Counted from the stretch's first letter, positions 46,028 to 55,219 are shown. The stretch: DNA of 64,000 bases from Vibrio sp. SS-MA-C1-2 (GCF_021513135.1 NZ_CP090980.1:930001-994000); one strand, 5' to 3'. A program made the numbers and translations. The notes: generated by a model from the letters alone, not told the origin.

Positions 46028-48379
46028 ATGAAACACACACTAACGAAAACGAAAATTGCATCTCTCTTATCAGTTATCTTATTAGCAGGTTGTAATCCAG
46101 ATAACTCTCCACCGGTAGAAGTACAGCAAAGCGATGTAAAGCTGATCTCTAAAGGTACAAATTTAAAGTTTCAATGGCAATCAACCTTAAATGAAGAAGA
46201 ACGTTATACCGTTCAGATTGCAGATGAAAATAGTAATACATGGAGTGATGTTGCCGTTTTTGGTGCTGTTAAAGAAGGTGTTATTTCGGAGAAGCGCTTT
46301 GCTCGTGTTTCTGGTCAATACCGTATTATGGCGGATATGCCAAATGGTACTCAGCGTTTACTTGCATCTAAGAATGGCACAACGGTATTTGATTTTGATA
46401 AACAAGCAGCAGATAGTGTACAAATTGATGCACCAGCAGGAATTTACAGTGGCACATTGAATGATACGATCAATTTTAATGTTGAAGGCCCTATCGCATT
46501 AGCTAAATGGGAAATGGATAATCAAACCGTTTGTTTAGATGAAGCAAATAGTTGTGATGAACAAAGCTTAACACTATCTACTGAAGGTTATTCAGCCGGT
46601 AAGCATATTGTCTCGGTAATGGGTGAAGTTTCACCTGGTGTTTATGTTGAGAAAGATAAAGAGATCGAAATTTTTAATAACAACCCTATTGTATCTCTTG
46701 GTCTGTTAGACGAATTCTGTGGCTGTGATTTAACGACTATTCTAGCTGATGCGAGTGGATTTTCTGAAGTCACTGATGTTATTTATACGATTGATGGTGA
46801 ATATTTAGCTCAACAATCAACATTGAAAGAAAAAACATTAATTGATGGTCGAACTTGGGGCAGTCATTTTACTAACTCTGAACACCGTCCTTTCTCTACT
46901 GGCGAACATACCTTTAAAGTAGAAATGCTTGGTGTAGAGAAAAGTGCAAGTAAAGAGATGACAACCTACATTACTAATGCGCCTAAAATTAATATTTTAC
47001 ATCCTCGCAAGAATGAGATTATCACAGGCAATACTTTAGTTATTGAAGGTGAAATACAGAATGAAGATGATGAACTAACGACAGTATTCTATTTAGGTAA
47101 TGAACGTCTACCTAAGCCTGAAGGCTTTACTGGCCGTGGTAAGTTCAAAATTGAGTACGATCTAACAGATAAAATTGCAGCCGATCACACAATAACTATT
47201 CATTCAGTGGATACACGTACTGAAGTTGAAAAGGTGATTGAAAGCCAGGAGAGTGTGGTCTTTAGTTATACACCTAAATTTGCAGAGACAAGAGATTCGG
47301 CTAATGCAGAACTTGTGCATACTTTAGATCTGGGACATAACGTTATTCAAATTAATGGCCAACATTTATTATCTGCTGATTTAGGTATTATCAATGAGTT
47401 AGATAGAACTTACAATTATACGATAACAGACCTGATTGAACAGAGTGATACAGTAATAGAGACGCATTTAAAAAATTACCAAGCGGATATGCATAATGCT
47501 CGTATTAATGAACAAGGTCAATTAGCGGTATATTCACAAGATTTCTCTAATGGTGAAGAGGGCTTATTACTTTACACAAATGGCAAAAGCGATCTACATT
47601 CAGATATCGATGTATCAAAGAAAGCTAACTTCACATTTAAAGATAACTTATTGATTGAAATATCAGAACAGAACTTAAATATTTGGAATACTGAAACAGA
47701 AAATAACGCATTAATGCCAACTCAAGTTCCAGCTCCTGAAGGCTATACTTGGAATAGCAATAAATCAACAAGCCATAGTAACAATTGGGTTTGTGCTGTT
47801 GCGACAAGTACAACAGATTCAACTGAAGGTGTTTCGGATCTATTTTTAATCGATACAATGGGTGAGATGACGCCAATTAAAGTAACTGGTGATCACGACG
47901 GTCAATCTGTTAGCTGTTTAGGTAACGATGAGCAGTTTGCATTCTATAAAGTGAGTGAGTATAACTCTGCAGACTACAGTATCTTTAAGTTTGACATTGC
48001 AAATAATGTATCAGAGCTGGTCACTGACAATGCCGTTGGTTTTATTAAAGGGAATATTCTTGCATCAAATGAAGTGATTCTTGGGTCTGAAAATGTTGCT
48101 TATAAAAATGGCACCATCGCTTGGCAAGAAAATGTAGCAGGTTCTCGTACCATTAACTTTTACCGTCCAGATGGTACTGGTGTTGAAAGTATTGAAAATG
48201 CAACATTACTAAAAATGGGTCAAAACAAAGTTAGCTATTCGACGCAACAAGGGCTATTCGTTTTAGATTTAGAAAGCCAAGAGGCTCATAAGCTATGGAA
48301 TAAAAATGTAAAACACTTCTTAAATGATCAGGGTGCTTATATCATTAATGGTAATAAAGTTTACCAAGTGAAGTTCTAA
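46028..48379 (+). CDS. Large lipoprotein of unknown function in the EPS locus
   Basis: A 783-residue exported protein with signal peptide and lipobox LLAGC (C22). Residues about 35-330 look like a chain of Ig/fibronectin-like beta domains (LISKGTNLKFQWQ, then PAGIYSGTLNDTINFNVEG, and NAPKINILHPRKNEI). From about 420 on, repeated strand patterns (NEQGQLAVYSQ, SCLGNDEQFAFYKV, YSTQQGLFVLDLES) suggest a WD/PQQ-like beta-propeller. I recognise no catalytic motif. Placement right after the beta-helix paralogues suggests a surface or periplasmic factor that binds or organises the polymer. A terminator follows. Confidence 0.65.
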   Translation: MKHTLTKTKIASLLSVILLAGCNPDNSPPVEVQQSDVKLISKGTNLKFQWQSTLNEEERYTVQIADENSNTWSDVAVFGAVKEGVISEKRFARVSGQYRIMADMPNGTQRLLASKNGTTVFDFDKQAADSVQIDAPAGIYSGTLNDTINFNVEGPIALAKWEMDNQTVCLDEANSCDEQSLTLSTEGYSAGKHIVSVMGEVSPGVYVEKDKEIEIFNNNPIVSLGLLDEFCGCDLTTILADASGFSEVTDVIYTIDGEYLAQQSTLKEKTLIDGRTWGSHFTNSEHRPFSTGEHTFKVEMLGVEKSASKEMTTYITNAPKINILHPRKNEIITGNTLVIEGEIQNEDDELTTVFYLGNERLPKPEGFTGRGKFKIEYDLTDKIAADHTITIHSVDTRTEVEKVIESQESVVFSYTPKFAETRDSANAELVHTLDLGHNVIQINGQHLLSADLGIINELDRTYNYTITDLIEQSDTVIETHLKNYQADMHNARINEQGQLAVYSQDFSNGEEGLLLYTNGKSDLHSDIDVSKKANFTFKDNLLIEISEQNLNIWNTETENNALMPTQVPAPEGYTWNSNKSTSHSNNWVCAVATSTTDSTEGVSDLFLIDTMGEMTPIKVTGDHDGQSVSCLGNDEQFAFYKVSEYNSADYSIFKFDIANNVSELVTDNAVGFIKGNILASNEVILGSENVAYKNGTIAWQENVAGSRTINFYRPDGTGVESIENATLLKMGQNKVSYSTQQGLFVLDLESQEAHKLWNKNVKHFLNDQGAYIINGNKVYQVKF

Positions 48380-48406
48380 TCTTCTCATTCAATCTCACTA
48401 TTCTAA

Positions 48407-48435
48407 AGACGGCTGCGTAATGTGGCCGTTTTTTT
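48407..48435 (+). terminator. Terminator after the large lipoprotein gene
   Basis: ACGGC pairs with GCCGT (AAAGACGGC to GCCGTTTTTTT) with a strong T run. It marks the end of the EPS locus. Confidence 0.78.
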
Positions 48436-48438
48436 ATC

Positions 48439-48570
48439 TATACCCTTCATACTTGAAGCTGCTAGGTTGTTGGCGTCACTCGTTCACCCCAATCATATAG
48501 AGCCTCTATACTCATGGGGCCTCACTCACTCGCTTGCCGCCTACTAGCAACTCCAATTACTTTAGGTATA
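48439..48570 (-). repeat. ERIC-like repeat, full length
   Basis: It runs from TATACCCTTCATACTTGAAG to ACTTTAGGTATA, immediately after the terminator, with a complete centre. Confidence 0.88.
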
Positions 48571-48601
48571 TAAATTAACACTGCTTCCTTATCTATTCCT
48601 C

Positions 48602-48686
48602 TATACTCGTCTTACTTGAAGTTGCTAGGTTGTTGGCTGGCTCATTCACTTGCCGCCTACTAGCAACTCCAATTACTTTAGATATA
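48602..48686 (-). repeat. ERIC-like repeat, short form (85 bp)
   Basis: TATACTCGTCTTACTTGAAG to ACTTTAGATATA. The interior jumps from GGCTCATTC to ACTTGCCGCC, the same deletion as in the copy at 40525. Confidence 0.8.
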
Positions 48687-48703
48687 GATTCATCATGTCT
48701 TAA

Positions 48704-48732
48704 TATACCCTTTATACTTGAAGCACTCAGGT
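48704..48732 (-). repeat. ERIC-like end fragment
   Basis: TATACCCTTTATACTTGAAG, then unrelated sequence. Only the left terminus remains. From here to 49012 there is only AT-rich promoter DNA for arsR. Confidence 0.5.
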
Positions 48733-48986
48733 ATCGATGACTATTTTTTATCAGGAACTTTACTCATTTGTTGGTAACTAATATTGTCAATGATGTTAGG
48801 TACCTAACACTAGCCTGTTCAGGCTATAACTTTATTCCAATTTGTTATATTATCTTCAGATTATTGAAATTTCGTTATTGAATGAAAATTGAAAACTATA
48901 ATCATAATTTAATCAATGACTTAACAAAAAACATCATTTTTTTTCATTAATTTATTGATATTAGCGAATTATTAAATTAATGTATA

Positions 48987-49004
48987 CGCATATCCATATA
49001 TGAG
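48987..49004. promoter_or_regulatory. Possible ArsR operator
   Basis: A partly palindromic CGCATATCCATATATG lies 9 bp before the arsR start codon, where an autoregulatory ArsR site is expected. The match is by position and symmetry only. Confidence 0.3.
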
Positions 49005-49012
49005 GTGTTGGG

Positions 49013-49351
49013 ATGTTACCCCATCAATTTTTTAAATTACTCTCGGATGAAACTCGAGTTCGTTGCTTATTAATGATTGCGCGTGAAGGGCAGTTGTGTG
49101 TGGCTGAGTTAACGGAAACCTTAAAATTAAGCCAGCCTAAAGTCTCTCGACATTTAGCGATGTTACGTTCTAGTGGGGTGGTAGTAGATAATCGTCAAGG
49201 TCAATGGGTTTTCTATAGTATCTCGGCGGATTTACCGGGTTGGATGAGAAAGCAGATCCAAGATTTGGTGAATTCAAACTGTTTAAGAAAAGAGTATCAG
49301 CAAGATATAGATAACCTTGAACAGATGAATAATCGACCTGAAAGCAACTAG
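49013..49351 (+). CDS. arsR: ArsR-family arsenic-responsive repressor
   Basis: A 112-residue winged-helix repressor: FFKLLSDETRVRCLLMIA, then QLCVAELTETLKLSQPKVSRHLAMLRSSG. The classical As(III) motif ELCVCDLC is changed to QLCVAELT, so only C29 remains there; C18 and the C-terminal Cys near residue 89 could complete the thiol site, as in the ArsR variants with relocated cysteines. It heads the GAPDH-phosphatase-arsJ cluster, which it should repress until arsenite binds. Confidence 0.85.
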   Translation: MLPHQFFKLLSDETRVRCLLMIAREGQLCVAELTETLKLSQPKVSRHLAMLRSSGVVVDNRQGQWVFYSISADLPGWMRKQIQDLVNSNCLRKEYQQDIDNLEQMNNRPESN

Positions 49352-49463
49352 TGATAAGTCGTGAGTCGATGGTTTTTGTGCTGCATTAGTGCCTAGTTCA
49401 ACGTAGAGTCAAAATTTAAAAAGTTAAGCGACACTCTATTTAAAATTATTATAGGAAGTCATC

Positions 49464-50465
49464 ATGACAATAAAAGTTGGTATTAACGGTTTTGGTCGTA
49501 TCGGTCGTTTAGCTCTTCGTGCAGCTTTTGACTGGCCAGAGTTAGAATTTGTTCAGGTTAATGATGTGGCGGGTGATGCTGCAACTTTAGCTCACCTTCT
49601 TGAGTTTGATTCTATTCAAGGCCGTTGGCATCATGAAGTGTCTGCTGCAGAGAATCAGATTATTGTTGCAGGTCAAGTGATGAGAACCACCCAAGAGCGC
49701 GATATTGATGCTATTGATTGGTCAGGTTGTGATGTGGTCATCGAAGCAACGGGTGTTCATCGTGATGTTGAATTACTGAATAAATACTTAGCTCAAGGCG
49801 TTAAACGTGTTGTTGTGTCTGCACCTGTAAAGCATGACTCGGTTGCTAATATTGTTGTTGGTGTTAATGATGCAATTTTTGATCCAACAAAACATCAAAT
49901 TGTGACAGCGGCTTCGTGTACGACCAACTGCCTTGCACCTGTAGTGAAAGTGATTCAAGAGAAATTAGGCATTGAGCAAGCGGCATTTACCACCATTCAT
50001 GATTTAACTAATACTCAAACTATTTTAGATGCGCCACATAAAGATCTTCGTCGAGCAAGAGCGTGTGGTATGAGTTTAATACCTACGACAACGGGTTCAG
50101 CAAAAGCCATTGTTGAGATCTTCCCTGAATTAAACGGTCGTATTAACGGCCATGCGGTTCGTGTTCCTTTAGCAAATGCTTCTTTGACCGATATTATTTT
50201 TGATGTTCAGCGTGACACCACAGCAGAAGAGGTGAATGCGTTACTGAAAGAAGCGTCTGAAAATGAGCTAAAAGGCATTTTAGGCTATGAAGAGCGTCCA
50301 TTGGTTTCTATTGATTACAAAGGTGATCAACGTTCAACCATCGTCGATGCGCAATCAACCATGTTAGTTGGTAAACGTATGGTTAAAATCTATGCGTGGT
50401 ATGATAATGAAATGGGCTATGCAACGCGTACCGCTGAACTTGTTCGTATCGTAGGAGAGGCATAA
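49464..50465 (+). CDS. ArsJ-associated glyceraldehyde-3-phosphate dehydrogenase
   Basis: A 333-residue NAD-dependent GAPDH. The nucleotide-binding start is [16 protein letters not shown], the catalytic cysteine lies in [11 protein letters not shown] (about residue 152), and the C-terminal contains [11 protein letters not shown]. In operons of this type it uses arsenate in place of phosphate to make unstable 1-arseno-3-phosphoglycerate, which ArsJ exports. SD AGGAAG lies 7 bases upstream. The stop overlaps the next start (TAATG), so the two are coupled. Confidence 0.9.
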   Translation: MTIKVGINGFGRIGRLALRAAFDWPELEFVQVNDVAGDAATLAHLLEFDSIQGRWHHEVSAAENQIIVAGQVMRTTQERDIDAIDWSGCDVVIEATGVHRDVELLNKYLAQGVKRVVVSAPVKHDSVANIVVGVNDAIFDPTKHQIVTAASCTTNCLAPVVKVIQEKLGIEQAAFTTIHDLTNTQTILDAPHKDLRRARACGMSLIPTTTGSAKAIVEIFPELNGRINGHAVRVPLANASLTDIIFDVQRDTTAEEVNALLKEASENELKGILGYEERPLVSIDYKGDQRSTIVDAQSTMLVGKRMVKIYAWYDNEMGYATRTAELVRIVGEA

Positions 50466-50953
50466 TGAGTCAGCATCCAACTTGGCAATTGCCATTACAA
50501 GAGAGTGGCGGGCTAATTCTTACTCCTTGCCCAGGGACAAAAGATGTTGCTCTGATTGAGAGTCTTCAACAGTTGAAAGAGCAGGGTGCAAGCATTGTTA
50601 TTACGGCGATTAATCAACAAGAGATGGCCAAGCATCAAGTTGAAACGTTAGGGAAAGAAGTTAAAGCTTTAGGGATGCAGTGGATTCATTTACCAATCGA
50701 AGATGATTGTGCCCCTGATGAACAGTTTTTAACTCAATGGTTAGCCGTTAAAGACCAAGTGAAAGCTGATTTAGCACAAGGCAATCAAGTCGTTTTGCAC
50801 TGCCTTGGTGGTTCTGGTCGTACGGGGCTGCTCGCTGCGCATATCCTGCTAGACCACGGTTGGCAATTACAAAATATTATTGAACAAGTTCAAGCTCGTC
50901 GCCCGGGAGCATTCACCAAACCGGTACAACTTGAGTATATCAATACGCTTTAA
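50465..50953 (+). CDS. Dual-specificity-type phosphatase of the arsJ cluster
   Basis: A 162-residue phosphatase with the CX5R loop VVLHCLGGSGRTGLLAA (about 109-125) and a general-acid Asp in LPIEDDCAPDE, as in the CDKN3/cyclin-dependent-kinase-inhibitor-like family. It is translationally coupled to the GAPDH gene. Related phosphatases recur in arsR-gapdh-arsJ clusters, but their substrate in arsenic resistance is not settled. A terminator-like hairpin and an ERIC copy separate it from arsJ. Confidence 0.83.
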   Translation: MSQHPTWQLPLQESGGLILTPCPGTKDVALIESLQQLKEQGASIVITAINQQEMAKHQVETLGKEVKALGMQWIHLPIEDDCAPDEQFLTQWLAVKDQVKADLAQGNQVVLHCLGGSGRTGLLAAHILLDHGWQLQNIIEQVQARRPGAFTKPVQLEYINTL

Positions 50954-50998
50954 GCGCCATGTGTTGGTGATTTTTATTGCTATTATTTGTGCCATAAG

Positions 50999-51028
50999 TA
51001 GAGAGCTGCGTAGGTAGCTCTTTTTTAT
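50999..51028 (+). terminator. Terminator-like hairpin between the phosphatase gene and arsJ
   Basis: AGAGCT and AGCTCT, with TGCGTAGGT between, followed by a T6 run. If it works, arsJ depends on read-through or its own promoter. Confidence 0.6.
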
Positions 51029-51032
51029 TAGC

Positions 51033-51160
51033 TATACCCAAAGTAATTGGCGTTGCTAGTAGGCGGTAAGTGAATGAGGCTTCATGAGTATAGATGTACT
51101 CTATGATTGGGGCGAATGAGCGACGCCAACAACCTAGCAACTTCAAGTAAGAAAGGTATA
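51033..51160 (+). repeat. ERIC-like repeat, full length, inside the ars cluster
   Basis: 128 bp from TATACCCAAAGTAATTGG to AAGAAAGGTATA, with complete central stem, lying between the phosphatase gene and arsJ. Confidence 0.9.
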
Positions 51161-51218
51161 CATTTTTCTAGATTTAAATATCAATGCTCTTATTTCTAGG
51201 GACATTTGGACGTTAAAT

Positions 51219-52442
51219 ATGTTTTCAAACCTTAATCAAAATATCCGTCAATATATGTTGGTGACGTTTAATTACTGGAATTTTACCGTCACGGATGGCG
51301 CACTAAGAATGTTGGTGGTGCTCTATTTTCATGACCTTGGCTACTCGACGCTTGCGATTGCTTCTCTTTTTCTATTTTACGAATTCTTTGGTGTCGTGAC
51401 TAACTTGATTGGCGGTTGGTTAGGGGCAAGGTTAGGGCTGAATCGAACCATGAATATTGGTTTAGCGATGCAAATTATTGCGCTATTAATGTTAGCACTG
51501 CCAATAGGTTGGTTGACGATTCCATGGGTGATGGCGTCTCAAGCGATCTCAGGGGTCGCCAAAGATCTTAATAAGATGAGTGCCAAAAGTGCCATTAAAA
51601 CCTTAGTTCCTGATGATGCTCAAGGTGCGCTTTATAAATGGATCGCGATTCTGACGGGATCGAAAAATAGTCTCAAAGGGGCTGGGTTTTTCCTTGGTGG
51701 CCTGTTATTAACGACGATTGGCTTTCAATATGCAGTATTAGCCATGGCGGCAGTGTTAACCTTCGTTTTTATTGGCAGTGTTCTCTCGTTAAAAGCCGAT
51801 ATTGGAAAAGCGAAAACTAAACCGAAATTTTCGGAGATCTTTTCAAAATCAGCCAGTATTAATATTCTATCTGCGGCGAGAATGTTTTTATTTGGCGCTC
51901 GTGATGTCTGGTTTGTGATTGCACTCCCAGTATATTTAGGATCGGTATTTGGCTGGGATCATACGGAAGTAGGTGGATTTTTAGCGCTTTGGGTCATTGG
52001 TTACGGAGTGGTGCAGGGAATTGCGCCTAACATTACCGGTAAAGCCTCAGGAAAGTTACCTGATGGACATGCTGCAACGCGTTGGGCTCTACTTTTAGCA
52101 ATAATCACCGGCGTATTATCCCTGACGATTCAATTCAATTGGCAGCCAGAGTTCGCCATTATTGTTGGTTTACTTATTTTTGGTGCGGCTTTTGCGGTTA
52201 ACTCTTCTTTGCACTCTTACTTAATTGTCAGTTATGCAAAAGGGGATGGCGTATCTCTGGATGTTGGCTTTTATTATATGGCTAATGCGATGGGTCGCTT
52301 AATTGGTACCATTCTTTCTGGTTGGGTTTATCAAGCTGCTGGCCTCGCAGCATGTTTATGGGTCTCATTTGGGTTTTTAGTTATCACAACGATTATTTCA
52401 TTGTGGTTGCCTAAACTAGATACTTGTAAAGCTAGAATATAA
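51219..52442 (+). CDS. arsJ: ArsJ organoarsenical efflux transporter (MFS)
   Basis: A 407-residue 12-helix major-facilitator protein. The start includes NQNIRQYMLVTFNYWNFTVTDG, the loop between helices 2 and 3 reads GGWLGARLGLNRT, and LNKMSAKSAIKTLVPDDAQG is typical of the ArsJ branch. It exports 1-arseno-3-phosphoglycerate made by the neighbouring GAPDH. The spacing from the phosphatase gene is unusually large (265 bp) because of the inserted repeat. A strong terminator follows. Confidence 0.88.
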   Translation: MFSNLNQNIRQYMLVTFNYWNFTVTDGALRMLVVLYFHDLGYSTLAIASLFLFYEFFGVVTNLIGGWLGARLGLNRTMNIGLAMQIIALLMLALPIGWLTIPWVMASQAISGVAKDLNKMSAKSAIKTLVPDDAQGALYKWIAILTGSKNSLKGAGFFLGGLLLTTIGFQYAVLAMAAVLTFVFIGSVLSLKADIGKAKTKPKFSEIFSKSASINILSAARMFLFGARDVWFVIALPVYLGSVFGWDHTEVGGFLALWVIGYGVVQGIAPNITGKASGKLPDGHAATRWALLLAIITGVLSLTIQFNWQPEFAIIVGLLIFGAAFAVNSSLHSYLIVSYAKGDGVSLDVGFYYMANAMGRLIGTILSGWVYQAAGLAACLWVSFGFLVITTIISLWLPKLDTCKARI

Positions 52443-52467
52443 ATTTTAAGAGCTGAATGAAGCGAAG

Positions 52468-52503
52468 GGAGAATAATGAATTATTATCATTATTCTCCTT
52501 TTT
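52468..52503 (+). terminator. Terminator after arsJ
   Basis: GGAGAATAATGA pairs with TCATTATTCTCC, loop ATTATTA, followed by TTTTT. Confidence 0.9.
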
Positions 52504-52556
52504 CTGTTAGGTTTATCCACATTAATAGATAAAGCTTATTAAGGTTTAGGCATATT

Positions 52557-52715
52557 ATGGCAAAGAAAAAATTTGAGTTAATTGCTCAAGACCTGTTAAG
52601 TAAAATCTATCAACATCACTTTTCTGACAAGCTTCCTTCTGAAAGAGAATTAGCCGCATCTTATAGTGTATTTTCCCAACGCCAGTATTGTTCTTGTGTA
52701 TTTGTCATATTATAG
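52557..52715 (+). pseudogene. Truncated GntR-family regulator, N-terminal fragment
   Basis: The ORF encodes 52 residues. The first 38 or so match the start of a GntR winged-helix domain: FELIAQDLLSKIYQ, KLPSERELAASYSV. The sequence then changes abruptly to FSQRQYCSCVFVIL and stops. The recognition helix (normally VSRxTVRxAL) and the whole effector domain are missing, so it cannot work as a normal GntR regulator. The break at about 52671 lies next to the end of the effector/immunity block on the minus strand, which suggests that block inserted here or that a deletion joined them. I did not find the missing 3' part further on. Confidence 0.65.
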
Positions 52716-52719
52716 GCTC

Positions 52720-53250
52720 CTATTCACTGCCATCGGTGGGATTAAAACGAATACCGATCGGGTTAACGACTTCGATGGCTTGTTTTAATCGATCGCTCAC
52801 TATGATTGAGGTAAAACGGTGATGCAGTCGAAAAATGTCATACCCGGCACGATCGGCTTTTTCGGTGTCCAACACCAGCTTTCTGAGAAAACGAATCTTG
52901 CCATTATTTCGTAATTTCAATGTAGACGCGTTAAAGTCGATGCAATCCACATAGGCTGACACCGTCACTTCACACCAATTAGTATTCAATGTGCCATCGG
53001 GCAGTTTTAGTGTTATGGGGTAGGTGGTCACACCTTCTGGGTTCAATTGCAACATTGCCGTTACTAGGCGATGACTAAATACCTCTTCTGATGGGCCAAA
53101 AAAGAGGGGGTAATCGTCATTTAAATTACCTTTTACTTCCCCTTCTTTTCCTGTGGTGTCGGCGAATATGGTTTGGTTAACATAATCCTTTGTTACATCA
53201 ACAAAAATTTGTGCGCCTTCATTTGTCACATAAAGCTCCCAATATTTCAT
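52720..53250 (-). CDS. Imm11/DUF1629-like putative immunity protein
   Basis: A 176-residue cytosolic-type protein starting MKYWELYVTNEGAQIF and ending FRLHHRFTSIIVSDRLKQAIE, then PIGIRFNPTDG. The C-terminal pattern (VSDRLKxAIE, then a short GIRF) is that of the DUF1629/Imm11 group often found beside toxin genes. Its start overlaps the stop of the upstream effector-like gene (TAATG), so the pair is co-translated, as expected for toxin and immunity. Homology was judged by eye. Confidence 0.6.
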   Translation of the reverse strand: MKYWELYVTNEGAQIFVDVTKDYVNQTIFADTTGKEGEVKGNLNDDYPLFFGPSEEVFSHRLVTAMLQLNPEGVTTYPITLKLPDGTLNTNWCEVTVSAYVDCIDFNASTLKLRNNGKIRFLRKLVLDTEKADRAGYDIFRLHHRFTSIIVSDRLKQAIEVVNPIGIRFNPTDGSE

Positions 53251-55037
53251 TATGTTTCCTCTTTTATTATCTGTTTAAGATCATCTCTTACGCTACTGAG
53301 TGACATGAGGGTATCTGCCATCTGTTCTGCTACGGAGCTAACTTTATATACTGTGGTTCCCGCTGACGCAGTCATCGTGGTGATGATCCCCCCAGGCCCA
53401 ATGATCATGGTGCCAAGCGCGCCTGCTGTGGCCACCACCGCGAAATCCGTGCCTGTTTGGGTAGTCTGAGCCGCGGCGAGTTCCACGAGAGCGTCTGTGG
53501 GAGCCTCTTCTAAAAAGCGTTGCGGTAAGCTCAATAACGTTTCTCTGGTTTGTGGGTCTTTTAATAATATGATGATGATTTCCATTTGTGCGGAAGCTTC
53601 TTCATATCCTTCGCTGGCGCGGGCTTGCCATTGCTGAAAGACCCGCTCCAGTTCATCCACATCGCCATTCACAAGCGCTTTTATAAATATTTGTGGCTCA
53701 AGATCAAGTTGCATCTTATCCAGCAGTTCACCAAATGCCCCTAAGTCAGGCAAGTAATTGGTGATGCCATCGGCCATGCCTCCGCCCGCCGCTAAGGTTA
53801 CATCCCACAGTTGTTCGTACCATGCTTGCGCATCAAATTCGAAAGATTGCTGCTTTAATTTGTTAATCTCTTCTTCTATTGCTTCTTTAAAATCCGCTGT
53901 GACTTGGCTTACTTTATTTTCTTCTTCATCTTGGTCTGTATGAATGGGGGCATAGTTGGCTTTAATCTCGTCTGCGGCAGCTCGGGCATACTGTGTTATG
54001 GTCTCGTCGAGGAATTGGTTCAGTTCACGCAGTATGGCATGAATCTCTTCTTCACTGTCGTGTGGGTAAAACTCAATCTCTTTTGCTGCCGCAGGAAGAG
54101 GGCCAATCACCAACGTGCCATCTGCATTGGTGGTGCCTTCGTAAGTATCCCCGTTTTCGAGGGTCACTCGATAAGGGGTTTGATGAACTGGGGTATTTTC
54201 TAAGTCGTCGTAATAATGTGTTAGCACTAAGGAATCAAGCACGATATGGCGGTAATCGTTTATTTTGATGCGTTGTTGTTTTACGTTCTCGGTTGTAAAA
54301 CCTGATCTGGGGGGAAGACAATATTCCAATAAATAAGAGCCTTCTGGTGACAGATCTTGAACAAGCAAACTGCCACTTTGATCACTTGTGCCTGCGGCAA
54401 TCTCCACATTGTTTTGCAGTAATCGCCAAGAGACATCAGGCACATAGATACGCTCTCCCGTCCAATTACCGTATTCCATGATCTTGCCCTGGCTACTGCG
54501 GTAGTGAAAACGGGCTTGGACTTGGTTTGTTTTGTGGTTATCTTGCTCTCGTCGTTGTTTTTTAAGTCGTTCCGCAAGGGGAAGTGGTTTTTTGTCTTGG
54601 GGGATAGAAGGCTCTGTCGCGCCGTATGCTGAAGAGTCTGCTATGTGAAAGTATGAGCCGATATTTTCTTGAGAGACGGTTTTATTTAGAGCGGTTTCAT
54701 CAGACTTTCTTTTGTACGAAATGTGCCCTAGATTGAAGGCCAGTTGAGGATCGGCTTTGGGGTTGAGCAACCAATTCTGTTTGCGATGCATACCATGAGA
54801 GAATTCGCTAGATGACTCTTTAAAAGGCGCTTTAAGAAATAGAGGGATGCTAGGCTGATCGCATAATAATAGATAATCACCACGCTTTAACTGAGCAACC
54901 ATTCTTTCATAAGATTGACCCGTCGGCACAATGATATTTAACTCGAGTTGAGGAACATTGTCGATATCTGCCTCAATCAGGGCTATTTCATGGTCAAGGA
55001 TGAACTCGGGCGTTGTGATTAGCTGATAAGACATCAT
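53250..55037 (-). CDS. T6SS cargo-effector-like protein
   Basis: A 595-residue protein with no signal peptide. Residues about 10-75 resemble a LysM-like N-terminal segment (LNIIVPTGQSYERMVAQLKRG). From about 195 there are carboxypeptidase-regulatory-like beta modules (YVPDVSWRLLQNNVEIAAG, then TPYRVTLENGDTYEGTTNADG), a pattern common in VgrG- and PAAR-linked effectors. A long helical section (about 330-500) is followed by an A/G-rich hydrophobic stretch (VVATAGALGTMIIGPGGIITT, residues about 535-555) that might insert into membranes. I see no known nuclease or lipase motif. No Hcp, VgrG or PAAR gene is present. The block is clearly less AT-rich than its neighbours, suggesting transfer. Confidence 0.55.
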   Translation of the reverse strand: MMSYQLITTPEFILDHEIALIEADIDNVPQLELNIIVPTGQSYERMVAQLKRGDYLLLCDQPSIPLFLKAPFKESSSEFSHGMHRKQNWLLNPKADPQLAFNLGHISYKRKSDETALNKTVSQENIGSYFHIADSSAYGATEPSIPQDKKPLPLAERLKKQRREQDNHKTNQVQARFHYRSSQGKIMEYGNWTGERIYVPDVSWRLLQNNVEIAAGTSDQSGSLLVQDLSPEGSYLLEYCLPPRSGFTTENVKQQRIKINDYRHIVLDSLVLTHYYDDLENTPVHQTPYRVTLENGDTYEGTTNADGTLVIGPLPAAAKEIEFYPHDSEEEIHAILRELNQFLDETITQYARAAADEIKANYAPIHTDQDEEENKVSQVTADFKEAIEEEINKLKQQSFEFDAQAWYEQLWDVTLAAGGGMADGITNYLPDLGAFGELLDKMQLDLEPQIFIKALVNGDVDELERVFQQWQARASEGYEEASAQMEIIIILLKDPQTRETLLSLPQRFLEEAPTDALVELAAAQTTQTGTDFAVVATAGALGTMIIGPGGIITTMTASAGTTVYKVSSVAEQMADTLMSLSSVRDDLKQIIKEET

Positions 55038-55219
55038 AATATCCTTATGTATTGACTGTCCTTCGTTAGTGAGTTGTCTTCTATGTCATAGTGTCTATTT
55101 TTTAATCAGTCGTCAATGGCCGACCAACGTCAAGTAAGGGGATAGGTAAAACAGTTACGTCGTTGTCCAATATTCGGGAATTAATATTGGTTAATGCAGC
55201 ACTTAATCCTGATTTTTTA

